A stretch of DNA of 64,000 bases, from the NCBI GenBank assembly GCA_963752045.1, contig CAVVWN010000007.1, positions 1 to 64,000 on the forward strand, given 5' to 3'. Shown one piece after another: positions 25,199-34,083 of the stretch. This stretch comes from DATKDF01 sp963752045 (GTDB taxonomy: Bacteria; Acidobacteriota; Vicinamibacteria; Vicinamibacterales; SCN-69-37). The first letter of the stretch is position 1, and each line of letters starts with the position of its first letter. The notes beneath the pieces were generated by a model. That model was not told the DNA's origin, searched no databases, and saw only the letters and a program-made list of their open reading frames with translations. A program made the translations under genes and the position numbers.

Positions 25199-26664
25199 TA
25201 GAACTGAAAATAGATGAAACTCAGCGACTCGCGGCTCCGGAAGACCAGGATCAGCGCGAAGAGGACGCCGCAGAAGAGCGCCTGTGCCGCAATCCACCCG
25301 GGAGCGGAGTACGGCGCGCGGCCCGAATCGGCCCTCCGAACAAACGGCAGCGCGTCCCAGGCGGCATGGATCCAGAGCGGCAGCGAGTAGACCGCCGAGA
25401 GGAGCAGCAGGTAGGCGCCGGCCTGGTTGTCGGCGGTCGAGGCCGCCCAGGGCGAGAGCGCAAGGTCGCGCGCGAGCGCGGCGAACTCACGCTCGCGGAA
25501 GATCAGCCAGCCCACGTTGGTGAGGAGGAACATCACGAACATCTGACCCGGCGCGAGCAGCCAGCGCACGGCGGCGGGTCGAATGTCGAGGCGCGCGAGC
25601 GCCCGCGCCACGAGCAGCAGCACGCCGTGATAGAAGCCCCACAGCACGAAGTTCCAGCTGGCGCCGTGCCAGAACCCCGACACGACGAACGTGATGACGA
25701 CGTTCCGAGCCCACATCGGCGTGCCGGTGCGGGACCCGCCCAGCGGAATGTAGACGTAGTCACGAAACCACGTGGAGAGCGAGATGTGCCAGCGGTGCCA
25801 GAAGTCGGCCGGGCTCCTGGCCACGTACGGATGGTCGAAGTTCTTCATCACGTCGAAGCCCAGCCACCGGGCCGTGCCGCGCGCGATGTCGCTGTAGGCT
25901 GAAAAGTCGGCGTAGATCTGAATCCCGAACGCGAACACGCCGGCCCAGAGCACCGGAAACGTCGGGTCGGCGAGCGCGAACACCTTGTTCGCGACAACGC
26001 CGACGTTGTCGGCGATCACGAGCTTCTTGAAGAAGCCCCAGAGCATCAGCACGAGGGCGTTGCGGGCAAGATCGGCCGAGAACACCCGGGGCCGCTCCAC
26101 CTGAGGCAGCAGGTGCGAGGCCCGCTCGATGGGCCCGGCCACCAGCTGCGGAAAGAACGACACGAACACGGCGACGTCGAGAAAGCTCCGCCGCGGCTCC
26201 AGCCGCCCGCGATAGACGTCGATCGTGTAGCTGAGCGTCTGGAACGTGTAGAACGAGATCCCGACCGGCAGCACGATCTGAAGCGCGGGCTTCGGCACGC
26301 CGAGCCCCATGGCGTCGAGCACGACGAACACGTTGTCGACGAAGAAGTCGAAGTACTTGAAGAAGCCGAGCAGGCCGAGATTGGCGAAGAGACTGACGAG
26401 CAGCCAGCGACGGCGCCTGTCAGGGCGGGCTTCAGCCCGCCCACCGATCGACGGCGCGGCCGTCGCGCTGGCCATGGCTCGCGCGGCCCAGTAGTCCACG
26501 AACGTGGACGCGAAGATGAGGCTGAGGAACCACGGATGGACCCACCCGTAGAACACGTAGCTGCCGACCAGGAGCAGCCAGTTCTGCGCGCGGTGGCCGA
26601 GGCGCCAGTAGATCGCGACGATGATCGCGAAGAACGCCAGGAAGTCGAGGCTGTGAAACGTCAC
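25198..26664 (-). CDS. MBOAT-family O-acyltransferase (AlgI/DltB-like)
   Basis: The 488-residue polytopic protein has about eleven membrane helices. It carries the family signatures FWHRWHISLSTWFRDYVYIP (with LGGSR following) and VSGFWHGASWNFVLWGFYHG, which holds the catalytic His. AlgI and DltB move acyl groups across the inner membrane to exported polymers, usually with an SGNH partner. That partner is the next gene upstream, overlapping by 4 bases. A small palindrome inside this gene (26423-26442) codes GGRAEARPD and looks like an in-frame insertion in the loop after the first helices. The acceptor polymer is unknown. Confidence 0.9.
   Translation of the reverse strand: MTFHSLDFLAFFAIIVAIYWRLGHRAQNWLLLVGSYVFYGWVHPWFLSLIFASTFVDYWAARAMASATAAPSIGGRAEARPDRRRRWLLVSLFANLGLLGFFKYFDFFVDNVFVVLDAMGLGVPKPALQIVLPVGISFYTFQTLSYTIDVYRGRLEPRRSFLDVAVFVSFFPQLVAGPIERASHLLPQVERPRVFSADLARNALVLMLWGFFKKLVIADNVGVVANKVFALADPTFPVLWAGVFAFGIQIYADFSAYSDIARGTARWLGFDVMKNFDHPYVARSPADFWHRWHISLSTWFRDYVYIPLGGSRTGTPMWARNVVITFVVSGFWHGASWNFVLWGFYHGVLLLVARALARLDIRPAAVRWLLAPGQMFVMFLLTNVGWLIFREREFAALARDLALSPWAASTADNQAGAYLLLLSAVYSLPLWIHAAWDALPFVRRADSGRAPYSAPGWIAAQALFCGVLFALILVFRSRESLSFIYFQF
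26423..26442. repeat. Intragenic palindrome in the MBOAT gene
   Basis: The 9-bp arms GGGCGGGCT and AGCCCGCCC enclose TC. A similar element (GGGCGGACT...AGTCCGCCC) lies inside the kinase gene at 42269-42293. In both places the protein family shows no matching residues, consistent with in-frame insertion of a short repeat. Confidence 0.6.
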
Positions 26665-27707
26665 CGCGGCAGGCGTGAGATGGCGTCGTGGAAGAGGTCC
26701 GTATACCGGATGCGCTCGGACCGGTCGATGTGGTCGCCGTCGTTGTAGACGAGGCTCGCCATCTCCGGGATGTCACGGTCGTCGATGAGCGCGCCGCCAC
26801 CGGCCTCGATGTACGCCCGGAGGTCGCGAACGTAGCGTGCGAGCGCCGGCGACTCGGGCGGCGGGCGGCCGGCGACCGGCCGCCGCAGCACGCGCACGAA
26901 ACACAGCCGCAGCCCGCGCTCGCGCGCGAGGCGCAGCATCGCCGGCAGCACCGACGACTCCACGTTCCCGGCAAAGTCCGCGTCGCGGTCGGCGGCGGCG
27001 CGCAGGTCGGCCTCCTCCATCGGCCGCAACCGTTCGAGCGCGAACGTGTCGTTCACCCGGCGCAGAAGCTCGTCGCGGCCGCGGCTGCCGACGACCACGC
27101 GCGCGATCCACGACGTGAGCGCAGGCTCGGTCCAGCGGCGCGTGTCGTCGACGCGGTAGGCCCGGCTCGCCAGCGCGTGCGCACGGTGCCACGCGCCCTC
27201 GAGCCGCGCGGCCACGAGCGCGTCGAGCTCCGGCTCCTCGTCGAGCGCCATCGGATCGGTGCGGTCCGGCGCAGGCCCGTCGATGCGGAAGAGCGTGTCG
27301 GTGAGGTTCGTGTCGCGGAAGAACACCACGACCCACTGCGGATCGATCCGGCTCGGAACCACCCAGTTCTTCAGCGCCAGATACCAGAGGGCCGGGCCGG
27401 ACGCGGCGTAGCGGATGGGCGCCACCGGCACGCCGCTCGTCTCGGCGAGGTGGTGCTCGTCGATCCGGCCCGCCATCGAATCGCCGATGACGACAAACCC
27501 CGGCTGCATCCGCTCGAGCCCGTCGATGACGCCGGAGTCGAAGGGCGCGCGCGCGCGTGGTCCCTCGAGCGACGGCAGGTAGCTCGGCGCAAGCGACGTC
27601 GGCTCGGGCCCCCAGGCCGCGGAGACCGCGCGCCAGCCGAGGGGCACCGCCAGCGTGACGGCCATCACGAGCACGATCGGCACGAGCCCGGTACCGTGCG
27701 TGCGCAC
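26661..27707 (-). CDS. Membrane-anchored SGNH-like partner of the MBOAT protein
   Basis: The 348-residue protein has an N-terminal signal anchor (GLVPIVLVMAVTLAVPLGW). The periplasmic domain has the SGNH block I in FVVIGDSMAG (nucleophile S77) and a DxxH-like end (NDGDHID, D323 and H326). Its stop overlaps the MBOAT start by 4 bases, so the two are coupled. In alginate, cellulose and teichoic acid acylation, such SGNH proteins complete the transfer started by the MBOAT protein. The same division of work is likely here. Sequence similarity to AlgJ/AlgX is weak; the call rests on motif and context. Confidence 0.7.
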   Translation of the reverse strand: MRTHGTGLVPIVLVMAVTLAVPLGWRAVSAAWGPEPTSLAPSYLPSLEGPRARAPFDSGVIDGLERMQPGFVVIGDSMAGRIDEHHLAETSGVPVAPIRYAASGPALWYLALKNWVVPSRIDPQWVVVFFRDTNLTDTLFRIDGPAPDRTDPMALDEEPELDALVAARLEGAWHRAHALASRAYRVDDTRRWTEPALTSWIARVVVGSRGRDELLRRVNDTFALERLRPMEEADLRAAADRDADFAGNVESSVLPAMLRLARERGLRLCFVRVLRRPVAGRPPPESPALARYVRDLRAYIEAGGGALIDDRDIPEMASLVYNDGDHIDRSERIRYTDLFHDAISRLPR

Positions 27708-27749
27708 GTCAGCCCTTCCGGCTCCCGCTCGCGCCCGATGCGCCAGCGG

Positions 27750-28151
27750 TCACGCGCGTTCTGGCACGTAGGCCACGCAGTCGATTTCGACCCGCAGGCC
27801 CTTGCCGGGTAATGCCGCCGCCTGGATGGTGGTTCGCGCCGGCTTGTGGCCCGCGAACAGCCGTTCGTAGACCGCGTTCATCTTCGGGAACTCCGCCATG
27901 TCGACGAGGAAGACGCCGCACCGCAGCACGTGCTGCAGGTCCGAGCCGGCGTCCCTGAGGATGGCCTGAAGATTCCGGAAACACTGCTCGGTCTGCGACT
28001 CGATGTCGGCCCCGGAAAGCTCGCCGGTCGCCGGGTCGGTGGCCCCCTGACCCGACACGAAGACGAGGCGGTCGAACACGGCGGCCGGTGAATACGGGCC
28101 GGCCGGCTTCGGCAGATGCGGCGCTGGCTGCACGAGACGATGCGTGGACAT
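27750..28151 (-). CDS. ridA: RidA-family enamine/imine deaminase
   Basis: A 133-residue protein of normal RidA length starting at the ATG at 28151. It has PYSPAAVFDRLVFVSGQGA, FRNLQAILRDAGSDLQHVLR and ARTTIQAAALPGKGLRVEID. The last contains the arginine that binds the substrate carboxylate and the glutamate near the C-terminus. RidA removes reactive 2-aminoacrylate formed by PLP enzymes. It is upstream of the SGNH gene with a 42-base gap and divergent from the large activase gene. Confidence 0.9.
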   Translation of the reverse strand: MSTHRLVQPAPHLPKPAGPYSPAAVFDRLVFVSGQGATDPATGELSGADIESQTEQCFRNLQAILRDAGSDLQHVLRCGVFLVDMAEFPKMNAVYERLFAGHKPARTTIQAAALPGKGLRVEIDCVAYVPERA

Positions 28152-28276
28152 GCGGCAAATCTTAGCCCAGCCGCGGCGGGATCGGCGGCGCACATTTCCC
28201 CTGTCCGCAAGGGCGGCGCGGTGCTACTTTCTAGAAGTCGTTGGCCGCCATCCGGAAGGCGGCCCGGGACAGGCGC

Positions 28277-28284
28277 AGGAGGTG
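28277..28284 (+). promoter_or_regulatory. Ribosome binding site that decides the activase start
   Basis: AGGAGGTG lies 9 bases before the ATG at 28294. The frame is open further upstream (to 28144), but that stretch overlaps the divergent ridA 5' region and lacks a comparable site, so 28294 is preferred. Confidence 0.55.
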
Positions 28285-28293
28285 TTCACGGTC

Positions 28294-31200
28294 ATGCCGC
28301 GCGCCGCGTTTGCCGCTGCCGACGACGACGTGCTGGCCGGCGGCACGCTTGTCGTCGATGCCGGCGTTGAACACCTCCGGCTGCGCGAGCTCGATGCCTC
28401 GGGCCGTGTCGTCGACGACGCCCTCGTTGCCAACCACGGCGACCTGAAGAAGATTTTCAGCGCGCGAGGGCTGGACCACCGCTTCGGCAACGGGCACGGC
28501 GGACGCGTGGTGGTCACCGGCAAGCTGGCCGACACTGTTGCTGGCGCCATCGGCCGGGGCCGCACGATTCTGCCGGCGGCCGCACTCTGGCTGGCCGCCC
28601 GCCGCGTCATCGCGCGACCCGAGAACGCCGGTGTCGAGACGCTCGCGCTCGTCGACCTCTCCGCTTCGGGATACCTGCTCGTCGGCATCAACCGCTCGGG
28701 ACTCCTCGCGCACGATCTACTCGTCGTCAATCCCCGGTGCGGCGCCGGGTCGGGCATCAATCTCGATCGCGTGCTGCAGAAACTGGCGGTCGGGCGCGAC
28801 GAGGTGGACGGTCTGCTCGCCCCGTATCTCGGAGACGCCGGGCGCGCGAAGCGCGCGAGCATCGGCACGCGCGCCGACCGCTGCGGCGTGTTCGCATCGT
28901 CGGCCACCGTGTCCGACAAGAACCAGGGCATTCCCCTCGACGTGGCCCTGGCCACCACGCTCAAGTCCGAAGTGCTCAAGACCTGCCGAAAGCTGCCGCC
29001 GGGTTTCGAGATGGTCTGTTTCTCGGGCCGTATCTTCCGGTGGCAGTTCGCGCGCGATTCGGCCGAAGACTTCGTGCGCGACCTCGGTGTGGCACGCGTG
29101 GTCTACGACACCGAGAACACGCATGTTCTCGATGCGCTTGCCGATCTCGCCCCGGACGCCGAGACGCCCGACGCGGTGCCCGAACCGGCGGCCCCGCCCC
29201 CACTGACCACGAGCGCGAGACTCTATCCGTCGTTTCGAGACCTCAGAAGCCGGCACGAGGCGGATGGCCTCTACACGCGGATGCCGTCCGAGCCGATTCC
29301 GGCGCCCGATCCCGACGTCCTCGCCGGCCGGCCCGTGATCGTAGGCCTCGACGTAGGATCGACGATGGCCAAGGTGGCGATTGCCGACGCCAGTGATGGC
29401 CGCCTCCTCGCGATGTCGGCGTACAGCAACGCCGGCGACACGGTCGAGACGGTCAAGTGCGCCCTGCGCGATCTGCAGGCGCGCGGCATCGACACCTTGA
29501 CCGTCGCTGGCATCGGCATCACCGGGTCGGCCCGCTACCAGGTGCAGCAGGCGCTCATGCGCATCTATCCGGAGGCGGCCGACCGGGTGAGCGTGCTCGT
29601 CGAGAACTACGCGCACGCCCGCGGGTCGATCGATCTCGCGCGGGCCCACGTCGCCGACCTTGCCGCGCGCGGCGTCGACGTGAACCGCGACCTGGCGATC
29701 CTCGTGGACATCGGAGGCGAAGACACGAAGATCTCGACGATCGCGCTCTCGCGGGCGGAACTGTTCGCCAATGCCATGAACCTCAAGTGCTCGGCGGGCA
29801 CGGGCAGCCTGATGGACACGCTGGCCTCGCTTTTCGGCATCGCGGGCGTGGCCGAGGCGTGCGCCGAGGCGTATCTGGCGCCACGCTCGCGCGCGATCAA
29901 CGCCACCTGCGCCGTGTTCCTCATGGAGAACGCGCGCAAGCTCCAGGCCGAGGGCGTGCCCCGCAACGAGATCCTCGCGTCGGCCAACTGGGCGATTGTC
30001 GAGAACATGGCGCGCACGCTCTGGCACCAGATCGACCTGCCGGCACGCGCCGTCGTGCTGCTCCACGGCCAGACGATGCTGTCCGATCCGCTGCCGCTTG
30101 CGGTGACCGATCGGCTGCAGTCGTTTCTCGGCGCGCCCGCCTGGGCGCTCGTGCCGCCGTATCCGGGTCACCGCGCCTGCGTCGGCCTCGTCCGCACGAT
30201 GATGCAGGCCGCGCCGGCCGGCGCCACCGCGATCAGACTCGCCGATTTCGTGGACGCAACGTTCGAGAAGCGCATCATCGAGTGTCGCGGGGCCGTGTGC
30301 GGCGATGCCGACGCGCGCTGCAACCGTACGTCGCTCGCCTGTCTGGGCAAGGACGGCGGCCGGTTCACGTTCACGCTGGGCGGCTGCACCGCGATCAACG
30401 AGCTGTTCGGCCGCCGGGGCCAGCCGCGCGACGCGCCGCCGCGCGACGCCTACAAGGAGATCTGGGACGCGATTGCCGCGCGGCAACCGAAGTCCGACGC
30501 GCCAAACCGGCTGGTGCTCGCGCGCAGCTTCTGCGTGTCGGAGTGGGCGTACCTGTTTGCGCGCACGTTCGAGCGGTTCGGCATTCCCGTGCACGTCGAC
30601 GAGGTGCGCGAGGCCGACCTCATGAGCGCGCAGGGCCTCTTCAACATCGACACCTGCGCGCCGCACATGGGCGCCGTCGGGCAGTACCGACGCCTTGCGG
30701 CCGAACCGCACGGCGTCATTCTCGTGCCGCAGATTGTCGACCTGCCAACCGGCGGCCGCAGCCGCGGGCATACGTGCACGCTCAACCAGGGCGGCGTGGC
30801 CGTGGCCCAGAACCTGGCGTCGATGGCCTCGCCCGAGGCGCGTTTTCATCCATTCGGCGTGCGCCTGTCCGACCTCGATGCCGACGCCATCTGCGATCAG
30901 CTCGAGCCGGGCTTTCGCGGCGTGTTCGCGCGCTACGGCCTTGCGCCTTCGGCCGCCGACCTCTGCGCCGCGCTCGCCGGGGCCATCGACGATCACCTGG
31001 CCCTGCGCCGTGAGGCCGCCGACCTTGCGGCCGACCTGGCCGAAGCCGCACTCGCCGAGGGCCGGCAGATCGCGGTCGTCGTCGGCCGGGAGTACGTGCT
31101 CAACCCCGGCCTGTACGACAGCTCCGTGCGGCGCCTGCTGCGCGACAAGCGGATGACGGCCATTCCGTCCTACGTGCTCGACGTCGACCTCGATCCGGAG

Positions 31201-33054
31201 TTCAGCAACATCTACTGGCGCAACCCGCACGCCATCGTCACGATCCTGAACGCGATCGCCAACAAGGCGCTCCACGAGCGCCTGCGCCACCCTCGATTGG
31301 CCGCGGTCTTCCGCAGCATCGAGGCTCGCGACCCGCCCGGACCGCTCCTGCCCGTCGTGCAGGTCTCGACCTTCTCGTGCGGACCCGACAGCGTGACGAC
31401 GCATCTGGTGGCCGACATCATGCGGCGGCGGCCCTTCCTGCTGCTGCAGTCGGACGCGATCCTCAAGGAGCTGGCGCACCTCGAGAATCGCGTGAACACG
31501 TACGTGAAACAGCTCGAGCTTGGTCTGCATGGCGAGCTGCGGCTCGATGACGGCACGCCGTTCGAGGTCAAGCGCCTGCACGAGCTGCAGCATGGCGACC
31601 CGATCGACCGCGAGCGTGACGTCCTCTACTTCCCGACGCTTGGCGACAACCGGCCGGTGACCTCGGTTCTGCGAGGCGCGGGCTTCACGTGCATCGACAA
31701 CTGGACCGAGGCGTACGACCTCGGCGCGGTCATTCGCGAGGGGCGGCGCTTTGCAGGCGATGCGGTGTGCGCGCCGCTGGCCGCCGTGTACGGCGACCTC
31801 GTCGGCGCCGTCGAGGATTTTGCCGAGCGCCATCGGCGCGGCGACCCGCTCGTCCGCAACAAGCGGCGCGTGCTGTATTTCGACAACCAGGGCGACGGCC
31901 CGTGCCGTCAAGGCCAGTACGCCGAGGTGCACGCCATGCTCGCGCGTGGCGCGCTGGAAACCAGCGGACGTTCCGGGCCGGACGGCCGGGGCGACTTCGC
32001 GCTGCGCCTGCTCGTCGGCGCCGAGGAGCGCGACTTCGACATCGGGATCGAGGAGTGGACGATGTACCGCGCGTATCAGGCGGTGGTCGTCCACGCGGTG
32101 CTGCAGGATCTGCTCTTCCAGGGCGGGTCGCGCTGCCGCGACCGCGCGGATTACGGAGAGTTCATCGCCGACCATCGCCGGCTGAAGCGCGAGGTGCATG
32201 CGGCCCTCGAGTCGTTCCACGGACCCGGTCCGAACGCGCGGCGCCTGATCCGGGCCGCCGGAGAACGGACGGCCGCAGGCGCCGCCATCAAGTACTTCGC
32301 CTACCGTCTCGACGGGCGGGATCTCAGGCCGCTGTTGCGGCGGTTTGCGCGGCGATGGGTCCACGGCCGAACGCTTGCGCCCGGCCACCTTCGCATTCAC
32401 GTGTCGGGCGAGGTCTACATGCGAATCGCCCAGGCCGAACAGGTCTTCGAGGCGCTCCTGTCGATCGTCGGGTTCAAGAGGTTCCACATGTCGCTCTCAC
32501 CGATCTGGGCGTACCTCGAGTACCTGCCTGAGTACCGGGTCGAGGAGGCGAAGGAGGCGATCGGCGTGTGGGAAGCCAGACGCCGGCGCGCCGCCGCACC
32601 GGAGGACGTGCGGGCATCCGACGAGGGCATTCGCGCCGAACGACAGCGCATCAGGGACGCCGAGCGGCTCGGCGCCGTGCTCCGCACGCGCGTGGCGCGA
32701 CCACTCTACCGGGCGGCCGGCCTGCCGCTGCCCGACCCGCCGCGCCACCTGCTGGACACGGCCAGGGACATCCTGCCGACGCTCCGCCCGGCCGGCGAGC
32801 TGGGGCTGTACGTGGGCGAGGCGCTGCTCGAACTGCGGGCCGGCGCGGACATCTTTCTCAGCATCGCGCCGACCGGTTGCATGGTGACGTCGATGGGCGA
32901 AGTCATGACACCCAAGCTCCAGCAGGCCGGCGCGGGACGGATCCAGAGCCTGTTCTCGGCCGACGGCGACGTCGACCGCGAACTGCTCGGCGTCTCGCTC
33001 CTGCGTGCCCTGGGCCCGGAACGGTTCGTCGAGGCGCAGAGCGCCGCCTCATAG
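28294..33054 (+). CDS. Giant 2-hydroxyacyl-CoA dehydratase activase-type protein
   Basis: A 1586-residue protein. It has two ASKHA/BcrAD-BadFG ATPase modules: a diverged one at about 1-260 (LVVDAGVEHLRLRELD) and a canonical one at about 348-610 (GLDVGSTMAKVAIAD, VDIGGEDTKIS, CSAGTGSLMDTLA). A Cys cluster near 662-680 (CRGAVCGDADARC) and a DUF2229-like and dehydratase-subunit-like region with further conserved Cys (FNIDTCAPHMG, GRSRGHTCTLN, VSTFSCGPDS) follow. The ATPase fires low-potential electrons from a 4Fe-4S cluster; which cysteines bind clusters is inferred. Such fused giant activases occur without a linked dehydratase operon, and none is visible here, so the substrate is unknown. Confidence 0.88.
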   Translation: MPRAAFAAADDDVLAGGTLVVDAGVEHLRLRELDASGRVVDDALVANHGDLKKIFSARGLDHRFGNGHGGRVVVTGKLADTVAGAIGRGRTILPAAALWLAARRVIARPENAGVETLALVDLSASGYLLVGINRSGLLAHDLLVVNPRCGAGSGINLDRVLQKLAVGRDEVDGLLAPYLGDAGRAKRASIGTRADRCGVFASSATVSDKNQGIPLDVALATTLKSEVLKTCRKLPPGFEMVCFSGRIFRWQFARDSAEDFVRDLGVARVVYDTENTHVLDALADLAPDAETPDAVPEPAAPPPLTTSARLYPSFRDLRSRHEADGLYTRMPSEPIPAPDPDVLAGRPVIVGLDVGSTMAKVAIADASDGRLLAMSAYSNAGDTVETVKCALRDLQARGIDTLTVAGIGITGSARYQVQQALMRIYPEAADRVSVLVENYAHARGSIDLARAHVADLAARGVDVNRDLAILVDIGGEDTKISTIALSRAELFANAMNLKCSAGTGSLMDTLASLFGIAGVAEACAEAYLAPRSRAINATCAVFLMENARKLQAEGVPRNEILASANWAIVENMARTLWHQIDLPARAVVLLHGQTMLSDPLPLAVTDRLQSFLGAPAWALVPPYPGHRACVGLVRTMMQAAPAGATAIRLADFVDATFEKRIIECRGAVCGDADARCNRTSLACLGKDGGRFTFTLGGCTAINELFGRRGQPRDAPPRDAYKEIWDAIAARQPKSDAPNRLVLARSFCVSEWAYLFARTFERFGIPVHVDEVREADLMSAQGLFNIDTCAPHMGAVGQYRRLAAEPHGVILVPQIVDLPTGGRSRGHTCTLNQGGVAVAQNLASMASPEARFHPFGVRLSDLDADAICDQLEPGFRGVFARYGLAPSAADLCAALAGAIDDHLALRREAADLAADLAEAALAEGRQIAVVVGREYVLNPGLYDSSVRRLLRDKRMTAIPSYVLDVDLDPEFSNIYWRNPHAIVTILNAIANKALHERLRHPRLAAVFRSIEARDPPGPLLPVVQVSTFSCGPDSVTTHLVADIMRRRPFLLLQSDAILKELAHLENRVNTYVKQLELGLHGELRLDDGTPFEVKRLHELQHGDPIDRERDVLYFPTLGDNRPVTSVLRGAGFTCIDNWTEAYDLGAVIREGRRFAGDAVCAPLAAVYGDLVGAVEDFAERHRRGDPLVRNKRRVLYFDNQGDGPCRQGQYAEVHAMLARGALETSGRSGPDGRGDFALRLLVGAEERDFDIGIEEWTMYRAYQAVVVHAVLQDLLFQGGSRCRDRADYGEFIADHRRLKREVHAALESFHGPGPNARRLIRAAGERTAAGAAIKYFAYRLDGRDLRPLLRRFARRWVHGRTLAPGHLRIHVSGEVYMRIAQAEQVFEALLSIVGFKRFHMSLSPIWAYLEYLPEYRVEEAKEAIGVWEARRRRAAAPEDVRASDEGIRAERQRIRDAERLGAVLRTRVARPLYRAAGLPLPDPPRHLLDTARDILPTLRPAGELGLYVGEALLELRAGADIFLSIAPTGCMVTSMGEVMTPKLQQAGAGRIQSLFSADGDVDRELLGVSLLRALGPERFVEAQSAAS

Positions 33055-33119
33055 ACCCGACGCTCGGGCCCGCGCCGGCCGCGCGCAGAGGGCATCCAGA
33101 ACGCAGGATAGAATTCCGC

Positions 33120-33992
33120 ATGCCGCTCACCCCGCTACCGCCGACCGACACTCGCGCGCTCTTTCGCCCTGTTTCCTCCGAGCTCGTCACGCTCTTGCGC
33201 AGCCTCGAACCCGACGACTGGCAGAAGCCGACCATTGCCGGCACCTGGGTCGTGCGAGACATCGTCGCGCACCTGGTGGATCTGACGTTCCGGCGCCTGT
33301 CGTTCCATCGCGACGGGATGACGCCGCCTCCCCCACCGAAGCCGATCACATCCGAGCGGGACTTCGTCGAGTTCATCAACTGGCTGAATGCCGAGTGGGT
33401 GGGCACGACGCGGCGTTTCAGCCCGCGCGTGCTCACCGACCTCGTGGAGCTGGCCAGCCGTGACATCGCCACATGGTTCGAGGCGCTCCCCCTCGACGCG
33501 CCGGCGCTGTTCGGCGTGTCGTGGGCCGGCGAAATGGAGTCTGAGGGCTGGTTCGACGTCGGGCGCGAGTTCACCGAGCTCTGGCATCACCAGCAGCAGA
33601 TCCGGCTGGCCGTGGGCGCACCGCCGCTTGCCGATCCCCGATACCTGCGCGCCGTGCTCGCGATCGCGATGCGCGGCCTTCCACACGCGTTCCGGAACCA
33701 GCAGGCCGAGCCGGGCCAGACGGTAGTCGTCGACGTCGGCGGCGCTGCGGGCGGCACCTGGACGCTTCGCCGGGAAGCCGATCGCTGGACGCTCCACGCA
33801 GGCGAGCCGCCCACGGCGACCGCACGCGCGCGCCTGTCGGATGAGGCGGCGTGGAAGCTGCTTCACAACGCACTGGACCGTGAGGAGGCAGGCCGGGAGG
33901 TCCGGATCGAGGGACTGGCCTCGCTTGCCGAGCCCATCTTCGGCGCGCGGGCGGTCGTCGTGGAGACCGGTCAAAGACCGGGCACCGTGTAA
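33120..33992 (+). CDS. DinB/maleylpyruvate-isomerase-like (MDMPI) protein
   Basis: The 290-residue protein starts at the ATG at 33120. The N-terminal four-helix bundle has LVTLLRSLEPDDWQKPTIAG, VRDIVAHLVDLTFRR and a later FTELWHHQQQIRLA. These supply the three-His metal site expected in DinB/MDMPI folds (H at VAHL, H at LWHH). The C-terminal domain (about 210-290) resembles the SCP2-like MDMPI_C region. Members use mycothiol or other thiols in Actinobacteria. The cofactor in this organism is unknown, so no enzyme name is given. Confidence 0.75.
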   Translation: MPLTPLPPTDTRALFRPVSSELVTLLRSLEPDDWQKPTIAGTWVVRDIVAHLVDLTFRRLSFHRDGMTPPPPPKPITSERDFVEFINWLNAEWVGTTRRFSPRVLTDLVELASRDIATWFEALPLDAPALFGVSWAGEMESEGWFDVGREFTELWHHQQQIRLAVGAPPLADPRYLRAVLAIAMRGLPHAFRNQQAEPGQTVVVDVGGAAGGTWTLRREADRWTLHAGEPPTATARARLSDEAAWKLLHNALDREEAGREVRIEGLASLAEPIFGARAVVVETGQRPGTV

Positions 33993-34066
33993 GGCACGCG
34001 AAGGCGGACGAAAAGAAGAAGGACTTCTGGTCGCGCGTCGCCGGCGTCTTCAAGCGCGGCGGCTGA
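33990..34066 (+). other. Possible C-terminal remnant of an unidentified protein
   Basis: In the frame one base off from the preceding gene, 25 codons read VRHAKADEKKKDFW then SRVAGVFKRGG before a stop at 34064-34066. The basic, Trp/Phe-containing ending resembles real acidobacterial protein tails rather than random GC-rich translation, but it has no start codon or upstream body. Confidence 0.2.
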
Positions 34067-34083
34067 CGCGCCGCGCGCCCGGG

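Noticed and set aside
28717..32487. A 1256-codon minus-strand open frame antisense to the activase gene
   Set aside because: No recognisable motifs and a His/Arg/Val-rich shadow composition. The plus strand carries clear ASKHA and Cys motifs.
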